The notes: a model not told the origin generated them from the sequence alone. Shown: positions 26,694 through 34,432, counted from the first letter of the stretch. The stretch: DNA of 64,000 bases from Chitinophaga vietnamensis (GCF_902167635.1 NZ_CABHMS010000005.1:310001-374000); one strand, 5' to 3'. Translations and numbers: made by a program.

Positions 26694-27446
26694 ATGTCCG
26701 TAGTATGCCAGAATCTCAAGTACTTGCGTAAGCAAAAAGGCTGGACGCAGCAAGAGTTTGCCGACAAATTAGGTATCAAACGTTCCCTGCTGGGAGCATA
26801 TGAAGAGGAGCGCGCAGAACCACGAACCGACATACTGGAACAGGTCAGCGACATGTTCCGCGTATCCATCGACGACTTGCTTCGCCGCGATCTCGGCTCC
26901 CAGAAAGACAGCTTCCTGGAAAAACGCCGCCAGCAGAAACTGGGTAACAGCAGGCAGGCCGTTCAGTTTGTACCCGTGAAGGCTGCAGCAGGTTACCTCG
27001 CCGGCTACAATGATGAAGAGTTCATCGAAGAACTGAACACCTTCACGCTGCCCATGCTCGGCGCTGGCGACTACCGCGCCTTTGAAATCGCCGGCGACTC
27101 TATGTTGCCCGTAACATCAGGCTCCGTCATCGTTTGCCATAAAGTAGATGGCTGGGAAGAGATCAAGAACAACGAAACCTATATCGTAGTTACCTCCCGC
27201 GAAGGGATCGTGTTCAAAAGAGTGCTCAAGAGCAACCGCTCCAAAGCCCGTATCACCTTGGTGTCCGACAATCCGCAGTTCGAACCCTACGCGGTGGAGA
27301 TGGAAGATGTGCTGGAACTGTGGCAGTCCGATGCCGTGATCAGCAAAGCCGGCCCCCAAAGCCGCATGAGCGTCAACCACCTCGCAGATATGGTCAGTCA
27401 TCTGCAAGACCAGGTCAGCCTACTGAAGAAAAAAATCAAAGATTAA
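26694..27446 (+). CDS. CI/LexA-like XRE-S24 transcriptional repressor
   Basis: 250 residues. An N-terminal XRE helix-turn-helix (NLKYLRKQKGWTQQEFADKLGIKRS region, residues 7-62) is joined to an S24 self-cleaving peptidase domain. The catalytic Ser is S136 in AGDSM and the Lys is K175 in VFKRV. Candidate Ala-Gly cleavage sites are A99-G100 and A103-G104. The last 20 residues form a coiled coil (HLADMVSHLQDQVSLLKKK). It resembles phage CI or the functional LexA replacement seen in groups lacking classical LexA. Its own promoter and the dinB upstream region carry the same operator, so it probably represses both and is inactivated by RecA-stimulated cleavage after DNA damage (inference). Confidence 0.92.
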   Translation: MSVVCQNLKYLRKQKGWTQQEFADKLGIKRSLLGAYEEERAEPRTDILEQVSDMFRVSIDDLLRRDLGSQKDSFLEKRRQQKLGNSRQAVQFVPVKAAAGYLAGYNDEEFIEELNTFTLPMLGAGDYRAFEIAGDSMLPVTSGSVIVCHKVDGWEEIKNNETYIVVTSREGIVFKRVLKSNRSKARITLVSDNPQFEPYAVEMEDVLELWQSDAVISKAGPQSRMSVNHLADMVSHLQDQVSLLKKKIKD

Positions 27447-27451
27447 ATAAA

Positions 27452-27483
27452 CAATAGCCCCTGCGCATTCGCGGGGGCTATTG
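27452..27483 (+). terminator. terminator-like hairpin after the repressor
   Basis: The stem CAATAGCCCC.GCG pairs with CGC.GGGGCTATTG over about 13 bp. No strong T tract follows, so efficiency is uncertain. Confidence 0.6.
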
Positions 27484-27637
27484 GCATCACCCCTATGCCC
27501 CAAACCCGCTGCAATACCTGCGCAGGCAATTGCCGCACAGCATTTTTTTAGCGCGGCGGTTGGCTATTATAGCTAAAAATCATAAATTACTTTACATTCT
27601 GACAGTATTTTATCTGAACACGTAAATCACCAATCGG

Positions 27638-27967
27638 ATGAGGTTTCATGTTTCTCTTGCAGAGTCTTTAAGGCAACTGCAGAAAAGCGAAGACGACTTT
27701 GCTGTATTGTTTGAACACGGATCAATGCGGGGAATTATTTTCGGACCTGATGAAATAGATGGCCAGGAACCGCATATACAGGATGAGATTTATATTGTGG
27801 TCAGAGGAAGTGGCGAGTTTGAACTGGAAGGTGAAAAAGTGGTGAACGTAGGGGTAGGGGATTTTCTCTTTGTGCCAGCTAATACAAGGCACCGGTTCCG
27901 CAATTTCAGCCCCGATCTGCTGCTCTGGGCAATATTTTATGGAGAGGAGGGAGGCGAGGCGGAGTAA
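27638..27967 (+). CDS. cupin-domain protein
   Basis: 109 residues, a single cupin fold. The metal-binding pattern is EPHIQDEIYIVVRGSGEFELEG in the first motif (H, E) and GDFLFVPANTRHRF in the second (H). The bound metal and reaction are not readable. Small cupins of this type include dioxygenases, isomerases and sugar or polyketide cyclases, or serve as simple binding proteins. The gene stands alone before rpsU. Confidence 0.88.
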   Translation: MRFHVSLAESLRQLQKSEDDFAVLFEHGSMRGIIFGPDEIDGQEPHIQDEIYIVVRGSGEFELEGEKVVNVGVGDFLFVPANTRHRFRNFSPDLLLWAIFYGEEGGEAE

Positions 27968-27979
27968 TTTTCAATCAGG

Positions 27980-28011
27980 TTTGGTTTTTATTAAATCTTG
28001 TTTTATCTTTG
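27980..28011 (+). promoter_or_regulatory. consensus promoter of rpsU
   Basis: TTTG at 27980-27983 and TATCTTTG at 28004-28011 are separated by 20 bp, a near-perfect Bacteroidota housekeeping promoter 28 bp ahead of the rpsU start. Confidence 0.8.
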
Positions 28012-28038
28012 CGTTCCTAAAAATAAGAGGCAAAAATT

Positions 28039-28236
28039 ATGTTGATAATTGATTCTAAAGATTGCGAAAACATAGACAAGGCGCTTAAGAAGTATAAAAA
28101 GAAATTCGAGAAAGCTCGCATTTTGCTGCAGCTGAGATCGCGCCAGTCTTTCACTAAACCTTCTGTTAAACGTCGTAACGAAGTACTGAAAGCCGTTTAC
28201 AAACAACAGTTGGCTAGTGGCAAGCTCGAAGGTTAA
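28039..28236 (+). CDS. rpsU: 30S ribosomal protein S21
   Basis: 65 residues. bS21 is a late-assembling small-subunit protein near the anti-Shine-Dalgarno end of 16S rRNA. The sequence shows the typical acidic start (DSKDCENIDKALKKYKKKFEK), then the basic helix with RQSFTKPSVKRRNEVLKAVYK, described by its SxKRR core. It is longer at the C-terminus than some minimal forms. It begins the translation-gene block and has its own promoter. Confidence 0.95.
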   Translation: MLIIDSKDCENIDKALKKYKKKFEKARILLQLRSRQSFTKPSVKRRNEVLKAVYKQQLASGKLEG

Positions 28237-28273
28237 TTCCTTCATTCTGTAAGCATATTACAACTCAAAATAT

Positions 28274-28314
28274 TTGATGATTGTAGGGTTATTTTATAAC
28301 TTTACAATCATCAA
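28274..28314. terminator. 12-bp inverted repeat between rpsU and the Xer recombinase
   Basis: TTGATGATTGTA (28274-28285) and TACAATCATCAA (28303-28314) are exact reverse complements with a 17-nt loop, followed by TCTTTTTG. It could be the rpsU terminator or a translational operator for the recombinase, whose TTG start lies 11 bp later. Confidence 0.55.
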
Positions 28315-28324
28315 TCTTTTTGCG

Positions 28325-29263
28325 TTGAACGAAGAACTATACTCCTTAGCCGAGCGCTTCATCTCCTACATCCAGCTCGAAAAGCGATACTCCAGTCATA
28401 CCAGCACTGCATATCGTAACGACTTATTCCAATTTTTTGATTTTATTACTGAAAGCTATAGCACTACGCTCATAGCCGACCTTTCGCATGTCATGGTGCG
28501 TAGCTGGCTGGCAAAGCTCATGGAGAACGCTATCACAGCCAAGAGCGTCAACCGCAAAATATCCTCTCTCAAGTCTTTCTTTAAATTCTGTCTCTTGCAG
28601 GGTCTTATCAAAACGTCGCCCATGGCGAAAGTGGTGGCCCCCAAGGTAAGTCGCCGCCTTCCCGGGTTCATTGAAGAAAAAGGGATGCGCGCCCTGCAGG
28701 ACAACCGTAGTCCCGTGTCTGTCACCAGTGTATCCATCTTCGAAAACGACTTTGAAGGGATTACCCACCGGCTCATCTTCGAGATCTTCTATCAAACCGG
28801 TATCCGCTTATCAGAGCTGATCTCTCTTTTGGAGTTCCGGGTAGACAGGAGTGCGCTCACTATTAAGGTGTTGGGGAAAGGGGGGAAGGAACGCCTGATT
28901 CCTATCAGTCCTGCGCTGAGTGAGCAGATCAGCCGGTATATGGAATTGAAGCGTCAGCAACTGGAGACTTTTGAAGAAGGGGTATTGCTGGTGCATCCGC
29001 TCAGCGGCAAGCGTTTATATCCCAAGTATGTATATCTGACTGTAAGGAAATATCTGACGATGCACGAGATCACGACCCTGAAGAAGAAAAGCCCGCATAT
29101 ACTGCGGCATACATTTGCCACGCACCTTACTAATAATGGTGCGGACCTGAACGCGGTGAAGGAGTTGCTGGGCCACTCTTCGCTGGCGGCCACGCAGGTG
29201 TATACGCACAATACGATTGAACAATTGAAAAAGGTATATCAACAGGCGCACCCGAAAGCATAG
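28325..29263 (+). CDS. xerC: XerC/XerD-type tyrosine recombinase
   Basis: 312 residues if the TTG at 28325 is the start, giving MNEELYSLAERFISYI, the normal SAM-like N-terminus. An ATG at 28277 would add 16 residues but places the start inside a hairpin. Catalytic residues are all visible: R in QTGIRLSELISL, K in LGKGGKERLIPI, H and R in HILRHTFATHL, H in LLGHSSLAATQ and the nucleophile Y in VYTHNT. Xer recombinases resolve chromosome dimers at dif. It is flanked by housekeeping translation genes, so it is not a phage integrase. No dif site was recognised nearby. Confidence 0.92.
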   Translation: MNEELYSLAERFISYIQLEKRYSSHTSTAYRNDLFQFFDFITESYSTTLIADLSHVMVRSWLAKLMENAITAKSVNRKISSLKSFFKFCLLQGLIKTSPMAKVVAPKVSRRLPGFIEEKGMRALQDNRSPVSVTSVSIFENDFEGITHRLIFEIFYQTGIRLSELISLLEFRVDRSALTIKVLGKGGKERLIPISPALSEQISRYMELKRQQLETFEEGVLLVHPLSGKRLYPKYVYLTVRKYLTMHEITTLKKKSPHILRHTFATHLTNNGADLNAVKELLGHSSLAATQVYTHNTIEQLKKVYQQAHPKA

Positions 29264-29323
29264 CTGCGATTATTTTTCATTTTAACAAAATATTACGTTC
29301 GCGAATATCACGGTATCGCAAAA

Positions 29324-29413
29324 ATGACTAAATTAGAAATGAAGTTCTTTCACACCAAGAGAATGCCTATGACCACGGTCAACTTAATAGAACCTAGATT
29401 GTTAAATATTTAA
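29324..29413 (+). CDS. possible 29-residue small ORF before hpf
   Basis: A frame from ATG at 29324 to TAA at 29411-29413 encodes MTKLEMKFFHTKR and a further 16 residues, ending 12 bp before the hpf ATG. It has no recognisable family. It may be a leader peptide or chance. Evidence is limited to position and an uninterrupted frame. Confidence 0.2.
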   Translation: MTKLEMKFFHTKRMPMTTVNLIEPRLLNI

Positions 29414-29425
29414 AAAATTAGTGCT

Positions 29426-29725
29426 ATGAACGTACAAATTCAAACTGTGCATTTTGATGCTGATTCAAAATTGATCGATCATGTGAATAAAAAAGTGCAG
29501 AAGCTCAACACGTTTTACGATCGCATAGTCAGTGTGGATGTGTTTTTAAAGTTGGATAATTTAGCGCATCAGGTTAAAGATAAAATTGCGGAAATAAGAG
29601 TACGCGTTCCCCGCCAGGATCTCTTTGTGAAGCATGAGTCCAAATCCTTCGAAGAATCCTTTGATCTCGCTTTTGATTCTCTCGTTAACCAGGTGAAAAA
29701 ACAAAAGGAGAAGAAATTTCAATAA
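29426..29725 (+). CDS. hpf: ribosome hibernation-promoting factor, short form
   Basis: 99 residues, the short HPF/YfiA class. It binds the 30S subunit at the tRNA and mRNA sites and stabilises inactive ribosomes in starvation. The sequence begins with VQIQTVHFDADSKLIDHV and continues KKVQKLNTFYDRI, then KIAEIRVRVPRQDLFVKHES, with a basic C-terminus. It lacks the long-form dimerisation domain. It lies directly upstream of the tRNA/tuf transcription unit. Confidence 0.93.
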   Translation: MNVQIQTVHFDADSKLIDHVNKKVQKLNTFYDRIVSVDVFLKLDNLAHQVKDKIAEIRVRVPRQDLFVKHESKSFEESFDLAFDSLVNQVKKQKEKKFQ

Positions 29726-29739
29726 TTTTCTAAAATAAT

Positions 29740-29809
29740 TTTGGAAATATTAATCTCTTTGCTACCTTTGCCATCCCGATTCGAAAAGGGGTCGGTAAAG
29801 GTAGCAAAG
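29740..29809 (+). promoter_or_regulatory. promoter embedded in a 13-bp inverted repeat
   Basis: TTTG (29740-29743) and TACCTTTG (29763-29770) are 19 bp apart, an ideal Bacteroidota promoter. The -7 box overlaps the left arm of an exact inverted repeat, CTTTGCTACCTTT at 29757-29769 and AAAGGTAGCAAAG at 29797-29809. It lies upstream of the tRNA-tuf unit. Confidence 0.7.
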
Positions 29810-29880
29810 TTCTTTATGGCAGGGCGTTTTAGCGGAAAACAAATAAATTTTCAATATTTGTAAGAAACTGAAAAAAAGAT

Positions 29881-29910
29881 TTTGAGAATTGAAAAAGATT
29901 CTTAATTTTG
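29881..29910 (+). promoter_or_regulatory. second promoter of the tRNA-tuf unit
   Basis: TTTG at 29881-29884 and TAATTTTG at 29903-29910 are 18 bp apart. The first tRNA begins 52 bp after the -7 box, a normal spacing for a stable-RNA promoter. Confidence 0.7.
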
Positions 29911-29962
29911 CGCTCTCTTTTAACGAGTTACACTTTAAAAGAATGTTTTTTGAAAGAAAGAT

Positions 29963-30037
29963 GCCAGCATAGCTCAGTTGGCCAGAGCTACTGATTTGTA
30001 ATCAGTGGGTCGGGGGTTCGAATCCCTCTGCTGGCTC
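29963..30037 (+). tRNA. tRNA-Thr (anticodon UGU)
   Basis: The acceptor stem GCCAGCA pairs with TGCTGGC, the D-arm is AGCTC..GAGCT, the anticodon arm is ACTGA-TTTGTAA-TCAGT with TGT, and the T-loop is GGTTCGAATCC. The discriminator base is T and CCA is not encoded. It is the first of a cluster upstream of tuf. Confidence 0.97.
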
Positions 30038-30116
30038 ATCGATTAAATTTCGGATTTTCTTACCCGGTAATTTCACGTACGTACGAAGATTCAGAATTTC
30101 AAAATCAAACTATTTC

Positions 30117-30198
30117 GGGCAGGTTCCAGAGCGGCCAAATGGGGCGGACTGTAAATCCGCTGTCTACGACTTCATAGGTTCGAATCCTATCCTGCCCA
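30117..30198 (+). tRNA. tRNA-Tyr (anticodon GUA)
   Basis: The acceptor stem GGGCAGG pairs with CCTGCCC. The anticodon GTA is at 30151-30153 in a CGGACTGTAAATCCG arm. A long variable arm is present, as expected for type II bacterial tRNA-Tyr, and the discriminator is A. Confidence 0.97.
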
Positions 30199-30207
30199 CC
30201 AACGGCG

Positions 30208-30240
30208 TGTTCCGCCTTTGCCCTTCGCAGAGGCGGAACA
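30208..30240 (+). repeat. hairpin between tRNA-Tyr and tRNA-Gly
   Basis: TGTTCCGCCT (30208-30217) pairs exactly with AGGCGGAACA (30231-30240). It lies in the spacer of the tRNA transcript and may act in processing. The rest of the spacer up to 30383 shows no gene. Confidence 0.6.
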
Positions 30241-30383
30241 TAGTTGTGAACGGAAGGTGAGTTTTAAGTTGTTACAACCAATCACCCTGACCCTTTGAGA
30301 CAACAGCCAATCAGGTTCTTTAATTTATTCCATGATTCTTTGAGCGGAGCGACCTTCGTTATTTCCGTTCGGATGAATTACAT

Positions 30384-30456
30384 GCGGGAGTAGCTCAGTT
30401 GGTAGAGCGACAGCCTTCCAAGCTGTAGGTCGCGGGTTCGAACCTCGTCTCCCGCT
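30384..30456 (+). tRNA. tRNA-Gly (anticodon UCC)
   Basis: The acceptor stem GCGGGAG pairs with CTCCCGC, the D-arm is AGCTCAGTTGGTAGAGC, the anticodon arm is ACAGC-CTTCCAA-GCTGT, and the T-arm has GGTTCGAACC. The discriminator base is T and CCA is not encoded. Confidence 0.97.
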
Positions 30457-30482
30457 CGCATGATTTTAATGCAATTTTTCAA

Positions 30483-30554
<72 letters not shown>

Positions 30555-30573
30555 CAATTGAATTTTAGAAGAA

Positions 30574-30610
30574 TAGTTGTAGTGAGTCGTTATATCGCAT
30601 CAACAGCTCC
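30574..30610 (+). pseudogene. tRNA-Thr end fragments (internally deleted copy)
   Basis: TAGTTGTAG at 30574-30582 resembles the 5' end, and TCAACAGCTCC at 30600-30610 matches the 3' end of the preceding tRNA-Thr(GGU) gene, with nearly all of the body missing. It is best read as a collapsed duplicate. Confidence 0.45.
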
Positions 30611-30667
30611 ATAAAATTCGAATTTCGGGATTCGAATTTATTAAATTCCCACTCCGAAATTAAACTT

Positions 30668-30735
30668 AGCGTTGTAGCTCAGCGGAAGAGCATCCCCTTA
30701 AGGGAAGGGCGTGAGTTCAATTCTCATCAACGGTA
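30668..30735 (+). pseudogene. probable pseudo-tRNA upstream of tuf
   Basis: The D-arm (GCTCAGCGGAAGAGC) and T-arm (GTGAG-TTCAATT-CTCAT) are good and close to tRNA-Thr(GGU). The anticodon region is four bases too short (19 instead of 23 between D and T stems), giving only TCCC-CTTAA-GGGA. The acceptor stem AGCGTTG/CAACGGT has a mismatch at its second pair. A canonical seven-base anticodon loop cannot be drawn, so this is probably a decayed paralogue. Confidence 0.55.
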
Positions 30736-30806
30736 CAAGTTTGTAAAACGTGTTTTAAAAACAACTATCAATACAATCTTTACAAACCATCTAAAAAGAA
30801 AATACA

Positions 30807-31994
30807 ATGGCAAAAGAAACCTTTAAGCGGGATAAACCCCACGTAAACATCGGTACCATCGGTCACGTGGACCACGGTAAAACTACCTTGACTGCTGCCA
30901 TTACCAACATTTTGGCAAACAAGGGTCTGGCAGAGAAGAAAGGTTATGATGAGATCGATGCTGCTCCTGAAGAAAAAGAAAGAGGTATTACTATCAATAC
31001 AGCACACGTAGAGTATCAGACAGCTAACCGTCACTACGCACACGTAGACTGTCCAGGCCACGCTGACTATGTGAAAAACATGATCACTGGTGCTGCCCAG
31101 ATGGACGGTGCTATCCTCGTGGTTGCCGCTACTGATGGTCCTATGCCACAAACAAGAGAGCACATCCTGCTGGCTCGCCAGGTAGGTGTACCTCGTATCG
31201 TAGTATTCATGAACAAAGTTGACCTGGTAGACGATCCTGAGCTGCTGGAACTGGTTGAAATCGAGATCCGCGACCTGCTGACCTCTAACGGTTTCGACGG
31301 TGATAACGTTCCTGTTATTCAGGGTTCTGCAACCGGCGCACTCGCTGGCGATGCTAAATGGGTTGAAGCGATCGATAAACTGATGGATGCAGTTGACTCT
31401 TACATTCCTCTGCCTCCCCGTCCAGTTGATCAGCCGTTCCTGATGTCTGTAGAAGACGTATTCTCTATCACCGGTCGTGGTACTGTTGCTACCGGTCGTA
31501 TCGAACGCGGTCGTATCAAAGTTGGTGAGAACGTTGAGATCGTAGGTCTGCAAGCTGAATCACTGAAATCAACTTGTACCGGTGTTGAAATGTTCAAAAA
31601 ACTGCTCGACGAAGGTGAAGCTGGTGATAACGCTGGTCTGCTGCTGCGTGGTATTGAAAAAACTCAGATCCGTCGTGGCATGGTTATCTGCCAACCGGGT
31701 TCTATCACTCCGCACACTGAATTCAAATGCGAAGTTTACGTACTGAGCAAAGAAGAAGGTGGCCGTCACACTCCGTTCTTCAACAAATACCGTCCTCAGT
31801 TCTACTTCCGTACAACTGACGTAACTGGTGAAGTTGAACTGCCTGCAGGTGTTGAAATGGTAATGCCTGGTGATAACGTTTCTCTGACCGTAAAACTGAT
31901 CCAGCCTATCGCGATGGACAAAGGTCTGAAATTCGCTATCCGTGAAGGTGGCCGTACAGTAGGTGCTGGTCAGGTAACTGAAATCCTGAAATAA
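30807..31994 (+). CDS. tuf: translation elongation factor Tu
   Basis: 395 residues. This GTPase delivers aminoacyl-tRNA to the ribosome. G1 is [10 protein letters not shown]3 is [10 protein letters not shown]4 is NKVDLVDD, and domains II and III follow with [12 protein letters not shown] and [21 protein letters not shown], described by their cores. Third-position codon use is visibly more biased than in neighbouring accessory genes, as expected for high expression. It is embedded in a tRNA operon, the arrangement Thr-Tyr-Gly-Thr-tuf-Trp-secE-nusG. Confidence 0.99.
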   Translation: MAKETFKRDKPHVNIGTIGHVDHGKTTLTAAITNILANKGLAEKKGYDEIDAAPEEKERGITINTAHVEYQTANRHYAHVDCPGHADYVKNMITGAAQMDGAILVVAATDGPMPQTREHILLARQVGVPRIVVFMNKVDLVDDPELLELVEIEIRDLLTSNGFDGDNVPVIQGSATGALAGDAKWVEAIDKLMDAVDSYIPLPPRPVDQPFLMSVEDVFSITGRGTVATGRIERGRIKVGENVEIVGLQAESLKSTCTGVEMFKKLLDEGEAGDNAGLLLRGIEKTQIRRGMVICQPGSITPHTEFKCEVYVLSKEEGGRHTPFFNKYRPQFYFRTTDVTGEVELPAGVEMVMPGDNVSLTVKLIQPIAMDKGLKFAIREGGRTVGAGQVTEILK

Positions 31995-32015
31995 GCAACG
32001 TAATAAAAATATCAA

Positions 32016-32089
32016 AGAGCCATTAGCGTCGGCAATCTCAAATCAGCTATATTTGCTGGTAGCCGAAATGCTGGACCGCTAATGGCTCT
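32016..32089 (+). repeat. nested hairpin between tuf and tRNA-Trp
   Basis: AGAGCCATTAGCG (32016-32028) and CGCTAATGGCTCT (32077-32089) are exact reverse complements. An inner stem TCGGC/GCCGA and a CAGC/GCTG stem fold inside. It may be a processing signal, or a copy of a dispersed repeat related to that in the rpoB-rpoC gap. Confidence 0.7.
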
Positions 32090-32093
32090 ATAC

Positions 32094-32164
32094 ACGGGCA
32101 TGGTGCAACGGTAGCATACGGGTCTCCAAAACCTTTGATCTGGGTTCGAATCCTAGTGCCCGTG
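32094..32164 (+). tRNA. tRNA-Trp (anticodon CCA)
   Basis: The acceptor stem ACGGGCA pairs with TGCCCGT, the anticodon loop is CTCCAAA, the T-arm has GGTTCGAATCC and the discriminator is G. It sits between tuf and secE, a common Bacteroidota arrangement. Confidence 0.97.
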
Positions 32165-32184
32165 CAAGGTTTTTAAAAGTAAAT

Positions 32185-32234
32185 AAATGGTTGAATTGTT
32201 GTTATTTTTAAATAATAGAACAATTCAACCATTT
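32185..32234 (+). terminator. 16-bp inverted repeat between tRNA-Trp and secE
   Basis: AAATGGTTGAATTGTT (32185-32200) pairs exactly with AACAATTCAACCATTT (32219-32234) around an AT-rich loop. The short T run makes it a weak terminator or processing hairpin. Confidence 0.5.
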
Positions 32235-32275
32235 TAGGCTTTAACCAATTGACCATAAAAAGTTAACTTTATAGA

Positions 32276-32479
32276 ATGAATAAGATCAGAAACTATTTCC
32301 GCGAGTCTTATCATGAATTGGTTTACAAGGTGTCCTGGCCTACCTGGCAAGAACTCCAATCCTCTACCATGGTTGTACTGATTGCTACTATCTTCGTAAC
32401 AGCACTGGTATGGGGTATGGATGCCGCCTCCAATTTTGTGTTAACTCACTATTATCAAATATTCAAAGCAGCTAAATAA
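32276..32479 (+). CDS. secE: preprotein translocase subunit SecE
   Basis: 67 residues, the minimal one-helix form. An amphipathic N-terminal helix with YHELVYKVSWPTWQELQSS is followed by a single membrane segment (VVLIATIFVTALVWGMD). SecE clamps the SecY channel. Its stop overlaps the nusG start by one base (TAATG), so the two are translationally coupled. Confidence 0.95.
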   Translation: MNKIRNYFRESYHELVYKVSWPTWQELQSSTMVVLIATIFVTALVWGMDAASNFVLTHYYQIFKAAK

Positions 32480-33045
32480 TGGATGCAGCCAATATTCCTG
32501 CTCAGGAAACAAAGTGGTATGTACTCCGCGTTGTTAGTGGCAAGGAAAAGAAAGTAAAGGAATACCTGGATATCGAAGTACGCCGCTCCGATTGGGGCAA
32601 CGTGATCACACAGGTTTTCCTGCCGGTAGAAAAAGTGTATAAAGTGCAGGCTGGTAAAAAAGTGATGCGCGAAAAGAACTTCTACCCGGGCTATGTGATG
32701 ATCGAAGCGATAGACGGTAAAATGACCGATGAAGTGATACAAGCCATCCGCAACGTATCAGGTGTTATCCACTTCCTCGGAAAAGAAAAACCGATCGCAC
32801 TCCGTAAAGCAGAAGTGAATAAAATGCTGGGTAAAGTAGATGAACTGAGCGATCAGGGCCTCACCATGAGCGAACCATTCATCGTGGGAGAAACCATCAA
32901 AATCATCGACGGACCTTTCAACGACTTCAACGGTGTGATCGAAGAAGTAATCGAAGACAAAAAGAAACTGAAAGTGACTGTGAAGATCTTCGGCCGTGCT
33001 ACGCCGGTAGAACTGAACTTCATGCAGGTAGAGAAACTCTCCTAA
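32479..33045 (+). CDS. nusG: transcription termination/antitermination factor NusG
   Basis: 188 residues. The NGN domain ([18 protein letters not shown], then [10 protein letters not shown] and VSGVIHFLG) is followed by a KOW domain ([21 protein letters not shown] and [14 protein letters not shown]), shown here by short cores. It binds RNA polymerase and couples transcription with translation or Rho. A perfect terminator follows, separating it from rplK, with which it is contiguous in many genomes. Confidence 0.96.
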   Translation: MDAANIPAQETKWYVLRVVSGKEKKVKEYLDIEVRRSDWGNVITQVFLPVEKVYKVQAGKKVMREKNFYPGYVMIEAIDGKMTDEVIQAIRNVSGVIHFLGKEKPIALRKAEVNKMLGKVDELSDQGLTMSEPFIVGETIKIIDGPFNDFNGVIEEVIEDKKKLKVTVKIFGRATPVELNFMQVEKLS

Positions 33046-33062
33046 ATACTTTCAACAATATT

Positions 33063-33095
33063 AAAAGCGTTCCGGAATTTCCGGAACGCTTTTTT
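33063..33095 (+). terminator. terminator after nusG
   Basis: AAAAGCGTTCCGG pairs with CCGGAACGCTTTT around AATTT, followed by further T residues. It ends the tuf-secE-nusG transcription unit. Confidence 0.9.
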
Positions 33096-33113
33096 CATGC
33101 AAGCTGTTCCTGT

Positions 33114-34295
33114 ATGAGAGTAATGATATATATCCTGGCCTGCTTCCTGTTATGCAACGGTTTGCAGGCGCAAGTGAGAAAAGCAGTGGCGCCGCCATCC
33201 GCTATTCCTGTTGTACCTATTCCAGATTCGGCTACCGGCTCCGCCGCCAGCATAGCGGCTTATCTGAAGTCGCACACTACTGACCAAACGGCCTTACTGC
33301 GCTCCCTCTATGCCTGGATGGCTGATCATATTGTTTATGATGTGGTGAATACTTTCCGGCCTGACTATTATAAAGATACCACTGACGCTATCGTTAAGAC
33401 CTTACAAACCCGTGCAGGCGTGTGCCAGGGCTATGCAGCCCTGTATATGGCCGTTTGCCGTGCTGCACATATTCCAGCCTGGTTAGTAACGGGCTATACG
33501 ATCACCAACGGCAAGCTGGATAATGCCAGCCATGCCTGGGTGGCGGTGTATGTGAATAACCAGTGGCAGTTCACCGATCCCACCTGGGGAGCGGGATACG
33601 TTAACGGCAATCGTTATGTACAACAATTGAACTGGCGGTATTTCATGGTGCTGCCCTCGGCCTTTATCAGAACGCATGTGCCCTTTGATCCGCTGTTCCA
33701 GTTGCTGGATCATCCTTTCCGGCATGACGAGATCAGGGATGGGCGGCTCACAGAAGCCGCCGGCAGGCCGGTTTTCAATTATTCCGACACGCTCCGGGCC
33801 TTCAATGCCATGGGGCATGTGGCCCGCGCTGCCAATGAGGTGGCCAGGATCGAGCGATATGGGATCACCAACCAGTTTACGTCTGTTGAAGTGAATTACC
33901 TGCATAATGTGGTGGCAATTGGCAAGCAGAATGAACAGGTGCTGGCACAAAATCAATTGATCAACCGGGTGAACGAGGGGAGCAGTATGTATAACGAGGC
34001 GGTGAATGCCTTTAATAGCTATGTGCAGTTCAAGAATCACCAGTTTAGTCCTGCACGGCCGGACGACGAGATCAGGGCCTGGATTGACGGGGTGGCGCGC
34101 AAGCTGGACGAGACGGTGGCGCTGCTGGGGGCGATCCCGGGAGATGATGCCGGAGTAAACCGGACGCGCAACGAGATACTGGCGGCGGCCACTGATTTGA
34201 AGCAGCGGGTAGCGGGAGAGCAGGCTTTTGTATCGAAATATATCAGAACGGGCAGGATGTTCCGGAAGTCTCTATTTTATAAAGTGGTGTTTTAG
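33114..34295 (+). CDS. secreted transglutaminase-like (cysteine protease fold) protein
   Basis: 393 residues. The signal peptide ends near LQAQ (residue 20). A transglutaminase-core domain carries the triad C104 (GVCQGYA), H140 (ASHAW) and D155 (TDPTWG). The C-terminal 200 residues are helical and uncharacterised. Bacterial members act as proteases or in cross-linking at the envelope, and the substrate here is unknown. The start could also be the ATG three codons on. The gene is inserted between nusG and rplK, behind a terminator and before a separate ribosomal promoter. Confidence 0.88.
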   Translation: MRVMIYILACFLLCNGLQAQVRKAVAPPSAIPVVPIPDSATGSAASIAAYLKSHTTDQTALLRSLYAWMADHIVYDVVNTFRPDYYKDTTDAIVKTLQTRAGVCQGYAALYMAVCRAAHIPAWLVTGYTITNGKLDNASHAWVAVYVNNQWQFTDPTWGAGYVNGNRYVQQLNWRYFMVLPSAFIRTHVPFDPLFQLLDHPFRHDEIRDGRLTEAAGRPVFNYSDTLRAFNAMGHVARAANEVARIERYGITNQFTSVEVNYLHNVVAIGKQNEQVLAQNQLINRVNEGSSMYNEAVNAFNSYVQFKNHQFSPARPDDEIRAWIDGVARKLDETVALLGAIPGDDAGVNRTRNEILAAATDLKQRVAGEQAFVSKYIRTGRMFRKSLFYKVVF

Positions 34296-34401
34296 GCGTA
34301 CCTTTGCCAGCTCCGGATAATAAGGAAATTTTCGTGGAATGCAATGGATTTGTAAAAAAAAGGCGTCTCTAAGCAAAAAGGATGCCCAAAATCAAATACT
34401 T

Positions 34402-34432
34402 TTTGTCAATTTCATATTATTATATACCTTTG
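34402..34432 (+). promoter_or_regulatory. consensus promoter of the rplK-rpoC unit
   Basis: TTTG at 34402-34405 and TACCTTTG at 34425-34432 are exactly 19 bp apart. The leader before rplK is about 85 bases. Confidence 0.85.

Noticed and set aside
28325-29263. Xer-type recombinase as evidence of an integrated element
   Set aside because: It sits between rpsU and hpf in a housekeeping block with no att repeats, phage genes or change in composition, so it is treated as a chromosomal Xer protein.
30780-31553. 257-codon frame antisense to tuf
   Set aside because: Complement of biased tuf codons; no recognisable domain.
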